From Aegilops tauschii subsp. strangulata (lineage: Eukaryota; Streptophyta; Magnoliopsida; Poales; Poaceae), in contig NC_053036.3 in the NCBI RefSeq assembly GCF_002575655.3, positions 154,728,627 through 154,792,626 of the forward strand: a stretch of 64,000 bases of DNA, read 5' to 3'. The notes below the pieces were generated by a model. That model was not told the DNA's origin. It saw only the letters and a list, made by a program, of their open reading frames with translations, and ran no database searches. How positions within the stretch are numbered: position 1 is the stretch's first letter; the number at the start of each line of letters is the position of its first letter. Positions 1 to 10,604 of the stretch are shown here, piece after piece. The position numbers and the translations under genes were made by a program.

Positions 1-1136
1 CATCGACTGCATGTGGCCAAAACATTTATGTATGAAAGGGTTGTGTAATGTTTTAAATAATGATTTTCATGACTCTGATGTGGCACCGGCCTGCCTAACA
101 AAACGGCCAACCCACATGGTGGCTCCCAACTCGTAGTGTACTGCGAGCCACCCGCCACCCCCAGACGCACACACCCACACACACACCGCAAATCCACCGC
201 AACTATGATGCATGTTAAATTAATCATGCTGCGGTTAACATACATGTTACCAAAGGAGGGAAGTTTTAATTTCAAAAAAATCACAGAGATCATTAAGACG
301 TTTTAGTACATTGATTGATTGATTTTCTATGGGTATAATGTGCAAAAATCTAATTTGAGCTACATGCGCACGTGACAGTGCACCTAAATGGATTGCAAAA
401 ACACATGTGTCTCACTTGCTGCATGTTTACTCCCCGTGCAACAAATTTCAAACATTGAGAATCTTGATTTTTAAATTCTAGTACATCCAAAACTTATTTG
501 AAGTTCATGAAACTTATCGTGTTGTCATATGGACACCAATACAAAGTGGTATTGTACTTTTTTTTGTCAAATTTGAGACCAGTTTTGATGTAATCTTTAT
601 CTAATTACAAACGGGAGATTATTAATAATTGGGAACCAATATCCCAAACGGATTATTTATTCGAACCGTGAGCGTTAGACCAACAATGGATATGTGTCAT
701 GCTTCAGCTAAGCAATAAAGTGGCAGCATTAATCATCCAAATAGAAAACAATATACGTGCCGCCGCGCGACCCGTGTGGCGTGCGAGCAGGCGTGAGTTG
801 ACGGGACGTATGCGAGCAGTCCGCCGCGCAGGCAGACGGGGAGGTGTGCGTGCAGGTGTGTGAATTGACGGAGGCGTGCTCGCTGCGTAGTGTCATCGGG
901 AGGCGTGCGAGTAGCTGTGTGAAACTTTGGTAGGCATGCCAGCAGTCCGGTGCGCAGGCTCACTGGGAGGTGACCATCGGTTTGACCACGGCCCGCCTCT
1001 CTCTCCCACAACTCCCACTACTCCATATTAATGGTGCGCCCAAGCGGCTGCACCCCCCATCCTCGCTACGCACACACAATCCTCTCTCTCCGCTTGCATC
1101 CTCGATGCCGCTCTCAGTCCTCAAAGCCGTCAGTGT
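1..1136. other. gene-free left flank
   Basis: No convincing coding exon is seen. There is a short CA-rich run around 165-187. The last 120 bases before 1137 are pyrimidine-rich and probably form the 5' leader of the next gene. Confidence 0.5.
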
Positions 1137-2135
1137 ATGAGGATGCCGCCAAAGCGCCCCATCGGAGGGAGTGGCGACGCCGGGGTTTCTAAAGTTCCAG
1201 AGCACGACATGGAGATGGAGACAGCGGTTGCCGTCACCGCCAGCGAGTTATCGCTGCACCCTGATGTCGTCGACGGCGTCGAGCTTCCAAAGCCGGAGGC
1301 GGAGTTTCACACCGACTCCGAAGATCACTCCGGCGACGACTCCGACGACCACTCCGGTGACGACTCCGACGACGACGGACAGCTGGTTAGTCATCTATAC
1401 CCATTTATGTGTCAAATAGATAATAGGGTTTCTCTGGTTACTCCTGCCTCCCCCTTTTTGGAATAGAAATCATGTGGTTATGTTCTCCCAATCCATGAAA
1501 TCTGGGTAAGTTTCATTAGATCCGTGTAGTGTACTGATTGTTTGAATGGTACAGGTGATAAGTGATTAGTTGTTTCATCTGTGCAAATGATTTCTGCTAG
1601 TAATCCAACTAGGATTAGTGTTCGTGCTAATAATTCCTAGACAGGACTTGACAATTGATTTTGAATGACCTACATATGTTTGTGCCATTATTTTCTTCAA
1701 GATTGGTCTGTACATAGACGAATGTGCTTAAAAATCGAACCATAATCTCTGGATATGTATAAATAAATAGCCATAAATTCCTAATCCTACTTCACGGCAT
1801 GTAATCAGTGATTTGATGCCAAATTTGTTTTACTATTTGTATAGGTGCTGCCTGACGATGTGGACAGCGAGGATGAAGATGCCCAGAGGAGGTACAAGAG
1901 GCGAATCCTGAGGGAGCTTTATGCGGGAATGCATAACAGGCGTATTAGGACCTGGAACGACGGCTATGGATGTCCATTTTGCAACCACAAGCTTCGTGAC
2001 GCGTTTCTAAGTGTTCTGGCGCATGCAAGAGGATGGGCCGTTGGCTCCTCCAAGCAGAAGTATTCTTGCAGGGTGGCGCACGACGCGTACGCCGAGTACC
2101 TGGAGACGCTTCATGATCGTGCCGGCCGCATGTGA
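1137..2135 (+). CDS. small XS-type zinc-finger protein, two exons
   Basis: Exon 1 is 1137-1385 and exon 2 is 1845-2135. The intron is GTTAGT...ATAG and is phase 0, giving 179 residues. The N-terminal half is acidic and low-complexity, with a repeated DHSGDDSDD motif at about residues 65-80. Exon 2 is basic at first (RRYKRR) and then has CPFC, LAHA and VAHDAYAEYL in the spacing of an XS zinc finger (C-x2-C...H...H). XS proteins such as SGS3 and the FDM family act in RNA-directed DNA methylation and RNA silencing, but they are larger and also carry XS and XH domains. Those domains are absent, so this protein has only the finger. The start was chosen as the first ATG in frame with the acidic region; a second Met lies two codons on. 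I see no lesion. Role unknown; RNA or nucleic-acid binding is an inference from the family. Confidence 0.6.
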
Positions 2136-2334
2136 GATGAGATGTGGGATGGATCGAACTATGTACGCTTGAGTATGCTTAATGATGGTTGAACTATGTA
2201 CTTATGGTTGAACTATGCTTATGTACATGTACGCTTATTATCTATGTCTGAGTATGTTAAATATTTGGTCAAAATTTGGTAAAAATTTCAAAGGGGACCA
2301 ATAAACCAAGAAATGGAGGTAGTACGTCAATCAC

Positions 2335-2363
2335 ACACGGTTCCTAAAATTGGAACCGTGTGC
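2335..2363. repeat. perfect 11-bp palindrome around 7-bp spacer
   Basis: CACACGGTTCC is followed by a 7-bp AT-rich spacer and its exact reverse complement. Related 'cacacggtt' words lie just downstream to about 2425 and again in the repeats at 7405-7991, so this may be subterminal transposon sequence. Confidence 0.6.
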
Positions 2364-2774
2364 AATTGCTTTCATTTTGCCTGTTGCGTCAATCACACAT
2401 AGTTCGCTCTAGCAAACCGTCGCCCCCAAAATTCTTTGTGGGACAGAAAACCCTCACCACCCAATTCAAAAAATAAAAAATAAAACCTTCACCATCCCCA
2501 TGTCACAAAAACCCTCACCCCGCCCACCACCCCCTCTGGTACGGTCCCCATTCACATCTGCGCAAGCTCCTCTACGTCTATGCCATGGCACCGCCTATCG
2601 CGGCGGTAAACACTTAGCTCGTCGCCTGCCGCCGCTGCCAGGCTGCCGGCAAAGCCCACCGCATTTCGCCACTTCTGCTTGTCGCCGCCTATCACCATCG
2701 ACTTTCTCGACACTGCTCGCGGTCGACCCAGCTCCGCTCGGTTGGGAAATCTGCCGTACTGAGGGTTCTTTCTC

Positions 2775-5691
2775 ATGGACGACGAGGTAACTAATTTAAC
2801 GAGATATTATCTCATCTCTTATCCCAGTTCATCTGCCTCCTTTAATCACCTGGCAGAAATCGCCGTGAATTCATTTTTATTCGAGCTGATTTGAGAGTTT
2901 TCTTTCATTCATAGAATGTACAGTGCGCTGACACTTCAGGACTTGGCGACCGCTGCCAAAGATTCCATCTCATCATACCAGATAACTTGAGGACGCACGC
3001 GGTATGTTCAATCTCACCCTAAATCGGTTGGCATGGCCTACTTTCCTGAACATATTCTAAATATTGCTACATTTGGATAAAAGGTGCCACATGCACCATA
3101 TACGTCAAAGGGGATTTCCCCCCTCTTCTTTCTATATTAGGCAAATTAATGATGTATTGTTCTTTCAATTACTCTCATTTTTCCATGACATCATGTTTAC
3201 CTTATCTGTTTAATTATAGATATTTGTCCTTCCATTTCAACTGTTGTACAATTCTTTCAATTTGGGCCCATATTTGCATGTTACCATATTTTCTTTAACA
3301 ATCTACCATTTCCTGCAGGACATCCCTCGCTATGCAACAGATTATGTAATGCACAATTTTTCCCTTTTCATAGATCAAGGCTCCACGGATGTCATACTGC
3401 ACACAAACCATGGATTTACAATCGTTGCTACTATAAGACTTGATGAACGTGGTGACTCCTATTTTGCCACTGGCTTTTGGAATGAAATTGCAAAGTTTTA
3501 TGTACTGAAAGCTGGCACAAAAATTGCACTGCACATAGAAGGGCCTGGTCATGAGATATATGCTAACTTCCCCGACAAAATCATCCGTCCAGACTTTGTT
3601 CAAAGTAAGTTTTCTTTTCAACTATCTGCATATGTTGAATTACCCAGCAATGTCAAATGAATTGTGTAGTATTTAAGCAACCAATTGTTATTCCCTTTTC
3701 TTACTATATTCCTACCTAATAACTTCTAGTTACCAATACACTTTTCAATTGCCCTGTTTTAACTAAATATTCCCTGTACTCCCATTTCTATCAGAAAGCA
3801 CCGCTGACAAGGAGACTCCGGAGGTGGAGAACGGGGCTACCAACAAGCGGAGGCGGGGCGAGCTAGAACCGCAAGCGACTCCAACAGGCCTAGACTTAAT
3901 CAGCAGCCTCCCCGATGATATGTTAAGAGTCATCATCTCCCTCCTCCCAATCAAATATGAGGCGTGGACAACCCTCCTTCCCCGGTGGTGGCGCCCCCTA
4001 TGGAACTCCAGCCCTCTCGACCTCATCGACACCCATGAGCTCTGCCATGGCTATCGCAAAAGCTTGGATGCATTCTCCAAGATCCTCGGCAGTCACCTTG
4101 GCCCAACCAAAGGCCTTAGAATGGGCAAGTTCCGTTCCAACGACAAGGACCGAGCCAGGCTTGACGACTGGTTCCGATCCCCCGCCCTAGATCAGCTCGA
4201 GGAGCTCACTTTTTATGATGGGCATATGCGGTCGCTGCCAACGTCCGCACTCTGCCTCGCGCCCATGCTGCGCGTCGCCAAGTTCAGGAACTGCCATTTC
4301 CCACCCCTAAATGACGCGCCCGCTCTTATTCTACCACGATTGAAGCACCTCGAGCTCGTCGCCGTCTGCCTCTCAAAGGGTGACATGGAGCGCCTGCTCC
4401 GTGGCTGTACTGCACTCGAATACCTTCGTCTTCAGGTGATCAATAGGTTGAGTACCTTCCACATCACCTCCATGACTATCCGGACTATTTATGTGTGTTG
4501 CTGGTGCGGCAGGAAGACATCACAAAAGGTGGACCACGGTATGGTCATCTAGGACACACCTGCACTTGAGAGATTACTTGTAGTTGATCAAGAAGGTCCA
4601 ACAAGAATCAATGTCATTTCTGTGCCGAAATTGACAGTGGTGGGCTACTCGTCCGAAAAATACTCCGAACTTGTTATTGGATCCACACCCATTCAGGTAC
4701 AACAGCCGCCTTCTACCTCTCCTTCTACAAATTAGCATTATTTCTAATTTTGAAGATGTTTGTTCGTCTGCCATTCATAAAATGATTACGACAAGCTTGA
4801 CCTCGAAACTGCACACAGTGAAGGTCTTGGCACTGGAATCTATCAGCCCCGGCCAGGAGCAAGTTGTCAGTTTCCTGAGATGCTTTCCGTGCCTGGAGAA
4901 GCTATATATCGAGGTGATGTTCCTTTCCTGTTAAATGTTAACCATAAGGGAGTTCAATTTGTGACACCTTTTTCCAAGTTTGCAATGACAATGTACTACG
5001 ATTTCTGAAGGTTCTTTTGGAGGATTTCAGTACATACATGTCCCCCCATATTGGTTGCTTGATCCATATGGTTACAATCAATAAGCATTTCTCGTTGGAT
5101 TCGTTTGTACTAGTTTTCTTAGGGAACTTTTCATCCACTCCAACCTCTTGTGAAGAAGGCTACATTTTTCTAGAATGTAATCAAATGCCCATGTTAATCA
5201 TGTCAGATCGAAGATGGCATGTTCGTGCATTTTACAAATCCTGCAAACCAAACAGCTAGGCCTGTAGTAATGTTCAAAACTGCATGTAGGCACTAACACG
5301 TTTTCTTCTTTTGCAGATAAGATTAGGCCCAGTGGTGGATAATGTGATACAATATAACAATCATGTCGAATGCCTAGATCCGCATCACTCAGAAATTACT
5401 TCGAACTCCTACCGAGGGACCTTACCGGAGATTATATTCGCCAGGTTCTTTGTTCTCAGAGCAAGGGTGCTGAAGGCAATCAGGTTTGCCCTACATTTAT
5501 TTCGCAAAAATGAATGGTTTGTTGATCAGCACCGGCGCCTGCGGCAGAATGGAGTAGGCTCCAAAAATGCTGAATTTCATTTTGGAACTTCAGATGATAG
5601 AGTAATCGGAAGTCATCATGTCAACCCCATACATGACTTCTCAGTGGCTGACCCCTTTGCAAAAATTGTGAGGTTTCGAAGCCAGACTTAG
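2775..5691 (+). pseudogene. B3-like domain joined to F-box/LRR/FBD protein, broken by one stop
   Basis: Exons that splice with matching phases are 2775-2786, 2915-3001, 3319-3604 (ends phase 1) and 3795-4696. Exons 2-3 encode a B3-like fold: IPRYATDY, then a strand-rich stretch with GFTIVATIR, then FATGFWNEIAKF and LKAGTKIAL. Exon 4 begins with a short charged linker, then an F-box-like segment (ISSLPDDMLRVIISLLP), then leucine-rich repeats (LEELTFYDG, LKHLELVAV). The reading frame is cut by TAG at 4550-4552, and the same frame then continues with typical family sequence (TPALERLLVVDQEG) to a donor at 4697. Further exons are about 4782-4913 (LRR, CFPCLEKLYI) and 5317-5691, an FBD domain ending near DFSVADPF. 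I found no acceptor that keeps phase between 4696 and 4782, so there may be a second lesion. F-box/FBD proteins are SCF substrate receptors; B3 domains bind DNA. The joint gene could instead be two adjacent genes. Confidence 0.6.
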
Positions 5692-6545
5692 AAACGGTGA
5701 TATTAGTTTGAACCTCTCTGATATCCATGTTCAGCTGATTAGCGTGAGCGTTTGCAGCTGATGAGCTAAATTTCATTTCTAATATCAGTTTGAACCTTGT
5801 AATCTTCGAATTTGAGCCATATAACTCTGGAATTTGAACCTTGTAATATTTCGAGCTGTTGTGGTACAATCGTTGAAATGGCATCGTATGAGACTCGTAT
5901 ATTGCTAGCACTATTTTGACCTTAATATGCAATGGTCTTAGATTTTATTAACCATTCTCGAATCAGTTTACCTTGTCGATCTCATAGCACACGATCTGTA
6001 TAGCTAACTCGACTGCGATCTTCGACAATATTGCACACAGTTGGTTTCTTCCACCATGTGCACTGTAGAGCACAGAATTAATTATCGCACTCGAGTGTAC
6101 ATCATCACCCTTCTGTGTAACTTAGACCTCATCACCCAAGGGTAAACTTATGACCGAAGTCATTCCACACACTTCGTTTTTACAAAGCTTTTTGCCAATA
6201 AAGGCCCACGATTTGTCCCTCTTCTAGCCGACGCGTGGCCAAACTAGCCGGGCGGGAAGCTTGCATGGTAAACAGCACGGTAGCGCAGGAACAGGCTCGC
6301 CGATGATACATTTGGCGCATCTTCGAGCCCACCCGTGCGGTGCCGTGTTGTCAAGCGTGCACTAGAATCCTCCGCTATGAACGCCGTGACAAGACGTGAC
6401 GATTACACAGGCCGGCCGGCCCCCATTTATTACAGCGGCCATTTAACCTACCCTTGTGTCTTCTTCAACCTTTCGATCGCGCCCCACCATTGCAAGACGC
6501 ACACCCACCACGAGAAATTCTTAGAGGGTATCCTGCGCGGCTCGA
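5692..6545. other. intergenic region, no gene
   Basis: Contains the presumed 3' end of the F-box gene and the 5' flank of the exonuclease-like gene. A few 'cgcac' and 'acacag' words recall the repeats at 7405-7991. No exon seen. Confidence 0.4.
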
Positions 6546-7319
6546 ATGGCGCTCCGAGCGGCTGCCGACGACGAGCAGCAGTTCACCAGGCCTGCCATGG
6601 TGGACACCCACAGAAGGTTCATGGACCTCTCGGTGGTGTACACCAACGACCCGGTCTGGGTGGAGCACTCCATCCACATCATGGAGCTGTTGCTTGCAGA
6701 GGAGAAGTACAAGGTGGTCGGGTTCGACCTCGAGTACACCCGCGCTCGTGCCGGGTCTCGTCCCAAGGTCACCGTCGCCCAGATGTGCGTGCGCCACCAC
6801 GTCGTCGTCTACCACTACTGCCTGGCCACAATGCCTTGCGAGCATTTTGCCAGGTTTGTCAACAGCCCCCACTACATGTTCGCTACGGTGGACATCACCA
6901 ACGATGTAAAGGCGCTCGAGAATTCGGGCATCGCCTGCCAGAATCTTGTCGACATCCAGGGCCAATAGAAGATCTGGGGCAGCAAAGAGCATGAGAAGGA
7001 CTCACTGGTTCAGCTCACCGAGGCCATCATCGACCCCTACTACAGAGACATGAAGGATTGGTGCAACAAGGACAAGTGTGCATGGCACTCGGCCTGGATG
7101 GAGAAACTCGACAAAGCTCACACCGTGTACGCGACCAAGGAGGTGTACACGACCTACGGCATGTATAGGAGGATCGTTGACATGAGGAAGTGCCTCCTTC
7201 CCCAAAACGGCCAGGGATCCAGCCGGAAGCAGAGCAATGGCAAGCGTCGTCGCAACAATAAGTGGATGATTAGATCCTCGTTTCTCCTACTTTGGTGTGT
7301 GCAAATGTTATGTGTGTAG
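6546..7319 (+). pseudogene. WRN-like 3'-5' exonuclease, single in-frame stop
   Basis: One exon of 258 codons, including stops, from the first ATG in frame with the domain. It matches the DnaQ-like DEDDy exonuclease domain of plant WRN-like proteins. Motif I is VVGFDLEYTR (FDxE retained, about residues 58-67). Motif II is VDITNDVKAL (aspartate retained, about 116-125). Motif III is YATKEVYTTYGMY, where the usual aspartate before the conserved tyrosine is glutamate. The frame is interrupted by TAG at 6966-6968, between motifs II and III, and resumes at once with SLVQLTEAIIDPYY. The tail is basic (GKRRRNNK). Without read-through the product would lack motif III. The family removes 3' nucleotides from DNA or RNA; many plant copies have altered active sites. 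The gene ends 86 bp before CACTA-like repeats, suggesting a transposon-linked copy. Confidence 0.65.
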
Positions 7320-7404
7320 TCACTTGTGTAATTGTATGCTTAATTTGGTTATGCAATGCTGTATTTTTAAGTATATATGTTAATGCTCTATAGATAGAGC
7401 GTAC

Positions 7405-7991
7405 ATGGTGTGCGGACAAAGAAAATCACATCGCACACGGACTAAACAATGGAACCCGTCGGTGATGTTTTCATTAATCACTGACAATTGTATACCAGCA
7501 ATCGTTTGCTCACAACATACACGGCTTGTTAGCAGTAATCGTCTGTGTTCTTATCGGTCTTCGCACACGTTTCCGATTATAGACCTGTTTGCCTCATATC
7601 ACACACATCTTGTTCATTTGAACCGTTTCTGTTCTCATGTCTCAACGCAAACAGTTCATCCGAGTGAACTGCATGTCGTATATCGCACACACCTTTGATC
7701 TAGCTGACCGTTTCTTTTGTGTTGCCTAATCACAAACAGTTCATCCGAGTGAACTATATGCTGTACATCGCATACACCTTCATCTGGCTGCCCGTTTCTT
7801 TTGTTCCTCCTCATCGCAATAAGTTAATTGAGCTGAACCATATGCCCTGCATCGCACACGCAACTAAAATCTGAACCGTGTTCGATGCATCCTCCATCGC
7901 AAACATTTTGCACCTTTTTAACGGTTTTTACACCACCGTTTGCGATTATGGCATCGCACACAGTTTCATCGAAGGGTCTCCGATCGTAGTG
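7405..7991 (+). mobile_element. CACTA-like 3' subterminal repeats and terminus
   Basis: Degenerate tandem repeats of about 70-90 bp built on 'atcgcacac', 'aaccgt' and 'gttcatccgagtgaac' run to a terminus at 7991. Read on the minus strand the end is CACTACGATCGGAGAC, which fits the CACTA signature. No matching 5' terminus was found in the window, so the element may start to the left or be degraded. Confidence 0.5.
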
Positions 7992-8586
7992 TCACGTTAG
8001 CAGCATCCTGCGGTACTGTTAGTTCATGTAAATATAATAAAATCGATCATGTTTATATGAAGATCCGCCTTGTTTAATATGAAATCATTCATGCTTATAT
8101 GAAATCAGTCTGTGTTTGCACGAATTTCATCTGGTTGGTTAGAGTTGTGAAAATGTATGCCGCTGGCGTTTGATGTCGTCCTCCGCGGAAGGAAGCGGGA
8201 GGAAATTTGCCGGCTGCCGTTGGAGATGCTCTTATGCTGGAAATAATAGATTCACATCCAATACATTTGAGTTAATTGCATGTATGATTCTCCCTCTATA
8301 AAAAGTTAATTGCATGTACAGTGTACACATGACTTGCAGGGTGGCTACAGCTTCGTCCAGAAAGTTAAAAAGAAACAAGTCCATCCTTAATCTTGTATTC
8401 TAAGTACTCTGTGGGTTCCACTGTCAGTACAATAGCGAAAGAAGTATATATTAAATAAGTAATATATAATATAAAAATCTAAAGTTAAAGACAGAATTCA
8501 AACTCAGGTCATCGTGTTGCGAGCATCCGACGCTAACCAGTCCAACACATTTTTATTGTAGACCTTGTTGGAGATATATCTCCATG
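7992..8586. other. AT-rich intergenic DNA
   Basis: No gene, clear repeat or transposon end recognised. Confidence 0.4.
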
Positions 8587-8919
8587 TCTACTCTTATACT
8601 CCACCCGTTCCTAAATATTTGTCTTTTTCAGATTTCAAATGGACTACCACGTACTGATGTGTATGTAGACATATTTTAGAGTGTAGATTCACTCATTTTG
8701 CTCCATATGTAGTCACTTGTTGAAATATCTAAAAAGACAAATATTTAGGAACGGAGGGAGTAGAAAACAGAGTTGGTGATGATGCTATGCGTGCCATCCT
8801 ACAATATAGGCCGTCAAATTTATATCTAACTGATAGGAAGGAAACTATGGCAATTTTGCATAAAGATACCCACACCCCACTCCATGTTTGCAAATAAGGC
8901 CTTCCCTCGTTCATCCTTT
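8587..8919 (+). mobile_element. short Helitron (family 1), split by a MITE, 3' truncated
   Basis: The 5' end TCTACTCTTATA (8587-8598) is separated by the MITE at 8599-8760 from the rest (agagttggtgatgatgc...), which matches copies at 9266, 10212 and 21722. It stops at 8919, where a second family-1 copy begins, and lacks the CTAG 3' end. No coding capacity. Confidence 0.6.
8599..8760. mobile_element. Stowaway MITE, Thalos-like
   Basis: 162 bp flanked by TA on both sides. The termini are CTCCACCCGTTCCTAAATAT and, on the other strand, CTCCCTCCGTTCCTAAATAT. The internal sequence (aaatatttgtctttttcaga; ctcattttgctccatatgta) matches the Triticeae Thalos family as I remember it. Non-autonomous, to be mobilised by a Tc1/Mariner transposase. 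It sits inside the Helitron 5' terminus. Confidence 0.8.
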
Positions 8920-9553
8920 TCTCTACTCTTACTAGCAATGTGCCCCTGCGTTGCAACAGATCCAAAATAGTATAATACATGTTCACAAACTTGAAAGAAA
9001 ACACTCTAGTTTGGTGTATATATCACTAAAAATATACTCGTATTAGGTTTCACTCAATATATATTCCTTGTGGCTGTTTTGATGAGGTGGGGGAGGGATG
9101 TGGTTGGTTTCAAGATACTAAGGGGTTTCTGCAAATTGAAGCAGAGAAGTGGGGTCTTGTTGCAAAAATGCCACAACTTACATCATAGTCGTTAGATGCA
9201 GATCTGATAGTCAAAAATGACGAATGGCAGACACACGATCATCAACAACTGAGTCTTTTATAGGAGTTGGTGATGATGCTCTGCCCGCCATCCTGCAATA
9301 TAGGCCGTCCGATTTATATCTGACAGATAGGAAGGAAACAATGGCAATTTTTCAAAAAGATACCCACACCCCTCTCCACATTTGGAAATAAGGCCTTCCC
9401 TCGTTCATCATTTTATCTCACAAGATAAACTACTCATATAAATGCATGTTGATGTTCTGTGCAACGCATGGGCATCTTGCTAGTCTCTCACAAGATAAAC
9501 TACTCATACAAATGCATCTTGATGTTCCGTGCAAGGCACGGGCATCTAACTAG
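8920..9553 (+). mobile_element. short Helitron (family 1) with nested Helitron and doubled 3' end
   Basis: The 5' end TCTCTACTCTTA (8920-8931) is interrupted by an inverted family-2 Helitron (8932-9265). The body resumes at 9266 (gttggtgatgatg). It has two successive 3' ends: a hairpin-like 'gcaacgcatgggc' stretch with CTAG at 9480-9483, then a second copy of the last ~70 bp ending with CTAG at 9550-9553. Non-coding. Confidence 0.6.
8932..9265 (-). mobile_element. short Helitron (family 2), inverted
   Basis: Read on the minus strand it starts TCCTATAAAAGACTCAGTTG and ends with GTTGCAACGCAGGGG...TTGCTAG followed by T. It is 334 bp. The related plus-strand copy at 22132-22464 is 333 bp. Both share the interior 'gtgtctgccat' and the 3' terminal sequence. 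No open frame of interest. Confidence 0.6.
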
Positions 9554-9789
9554 TTTCTTTTAAAATAGTTACTGCGATAATTGGGTTGAAGCAATATATT
9601 TTATGTCTGCCCCGAATGATTTCAGATTCACTAGTAGTAACAAAGAAAAGGTTGTCTTGTTAATTAACCGAAAACAGGGGTGAAAACTATCACATGAGGC
9701 CAGTAAAAACAAGGCACACTGGGTTTAGCGTCATCGTCACAACAGCTGTGCACGCGCGTGAAGTCTACATCTCGAGGGGGCTACGGAGA

Positions 9790-10190
9790 AAAAGACATAT
9801 CGAGTGTGTCTGAGCGAGGCACAGAGACACAATGTTTCAGAGAGAAACTAATTGACAGATTAAGATCAGATCGAGTTGTCACCCTTCTGCTGTCATTGTT
9901 GGGTTGGGGGGGGGGGGGAGGGGGAGGGAGAGAAAGACGTATCGAGACTGTGCGCGGTAGGTATAGAGGCACAACTAGCGAGTGTGTGTATGTGTGTGTG
10001 TGTTTGAAAGAGGAGTAGATAGATTACTATCAAGATCGAGGTGCCACCCTACTCCTTCGGTGTCGGGTAGTGTGTGTGTGTGTTTGAGAGAGAAGCCAGT
10101 CGATAGATTAGTATCAAGATCGAGGTGTCACCCTACTGTTTTGGTGTCGGGAAGTGTGTGTGTGTGGGTGGGTGGGGGGGCAGTGACACT
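9790..10190. repeat. GT-rich tandem repeat, ~84-bp unit
   Basis: Two clear units share 'tatcaagatcgaggtg' at 10028 and 10112, each ending in a (gt)n run; a diverged unit lies upstream at about 9800-9905. A G-run lies at 9907-9928. Apparent reading frames here are low-complexity and are not called. Confidence 0.6.
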
Positions 10191-10196
10191 TACATA

Positions 10197-10437
10197 TCTC
10201 TACTCTTATAAAAAATAGAGTTGGTGATGATGGTGTTCCTACCATCCTGCAATATAGGCCATCCGATTTATATCCGACGGATAGGAAGGAAACTATGGCA
10301 ATTTTGCAAAAAGATACCCACAGCCCTCTCCACATTTGCAAATAAGGCATTCCCTCATTCATCCTTTTCTCCCACAAGATAAACAACTCATACCAATGCA
10401 TCTTGATGTTCCGTGCAACGCATGGGCATCTTGCTAG
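10197..10437 (+). mobile_element. short Helitron (family 1), complete
   Basis: 241 bp between a flanking A (10196) and T (10438), the expected AT insertion site. The 5' end is TCTCTACTCTTATAAAA. Near the 3' end 'ccgtgcaacgcatggg' can form a short hairpin, followed by CATCTTGCTAG. No RepHel protein is encoded, so it depends on helicase supplied in trans. Confidence 0.75.
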
Positions 10438-10604
10438 TAGGGAGAAGAAGTTTGTGTGACAGATATCTATATTAAGGGATAGGTAGATAGCATGTGTGCG
10501 AGGCATACTTGAAGCATCACAGAGATAAACAAACGGTGTGCATGCAAGTGGTGGAAAAAATGAAGCGATAAACAATGTCTACGCGCGCGTGTGTGAGTGT
10601 GTGT

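Noticed and set aside
126..137. 'ctcgtagtg' as a possible CACTA 3' terminus
   Set aside because: Only the last few bases fit, and no subterminal repeats precede it.
2500..2790. Pro/Ser-rich open frame upstream of the B3/F-box gene
   Set aside because: No family similarity, and its frame does not agree with the phase of the following exons; probably 5' leader.
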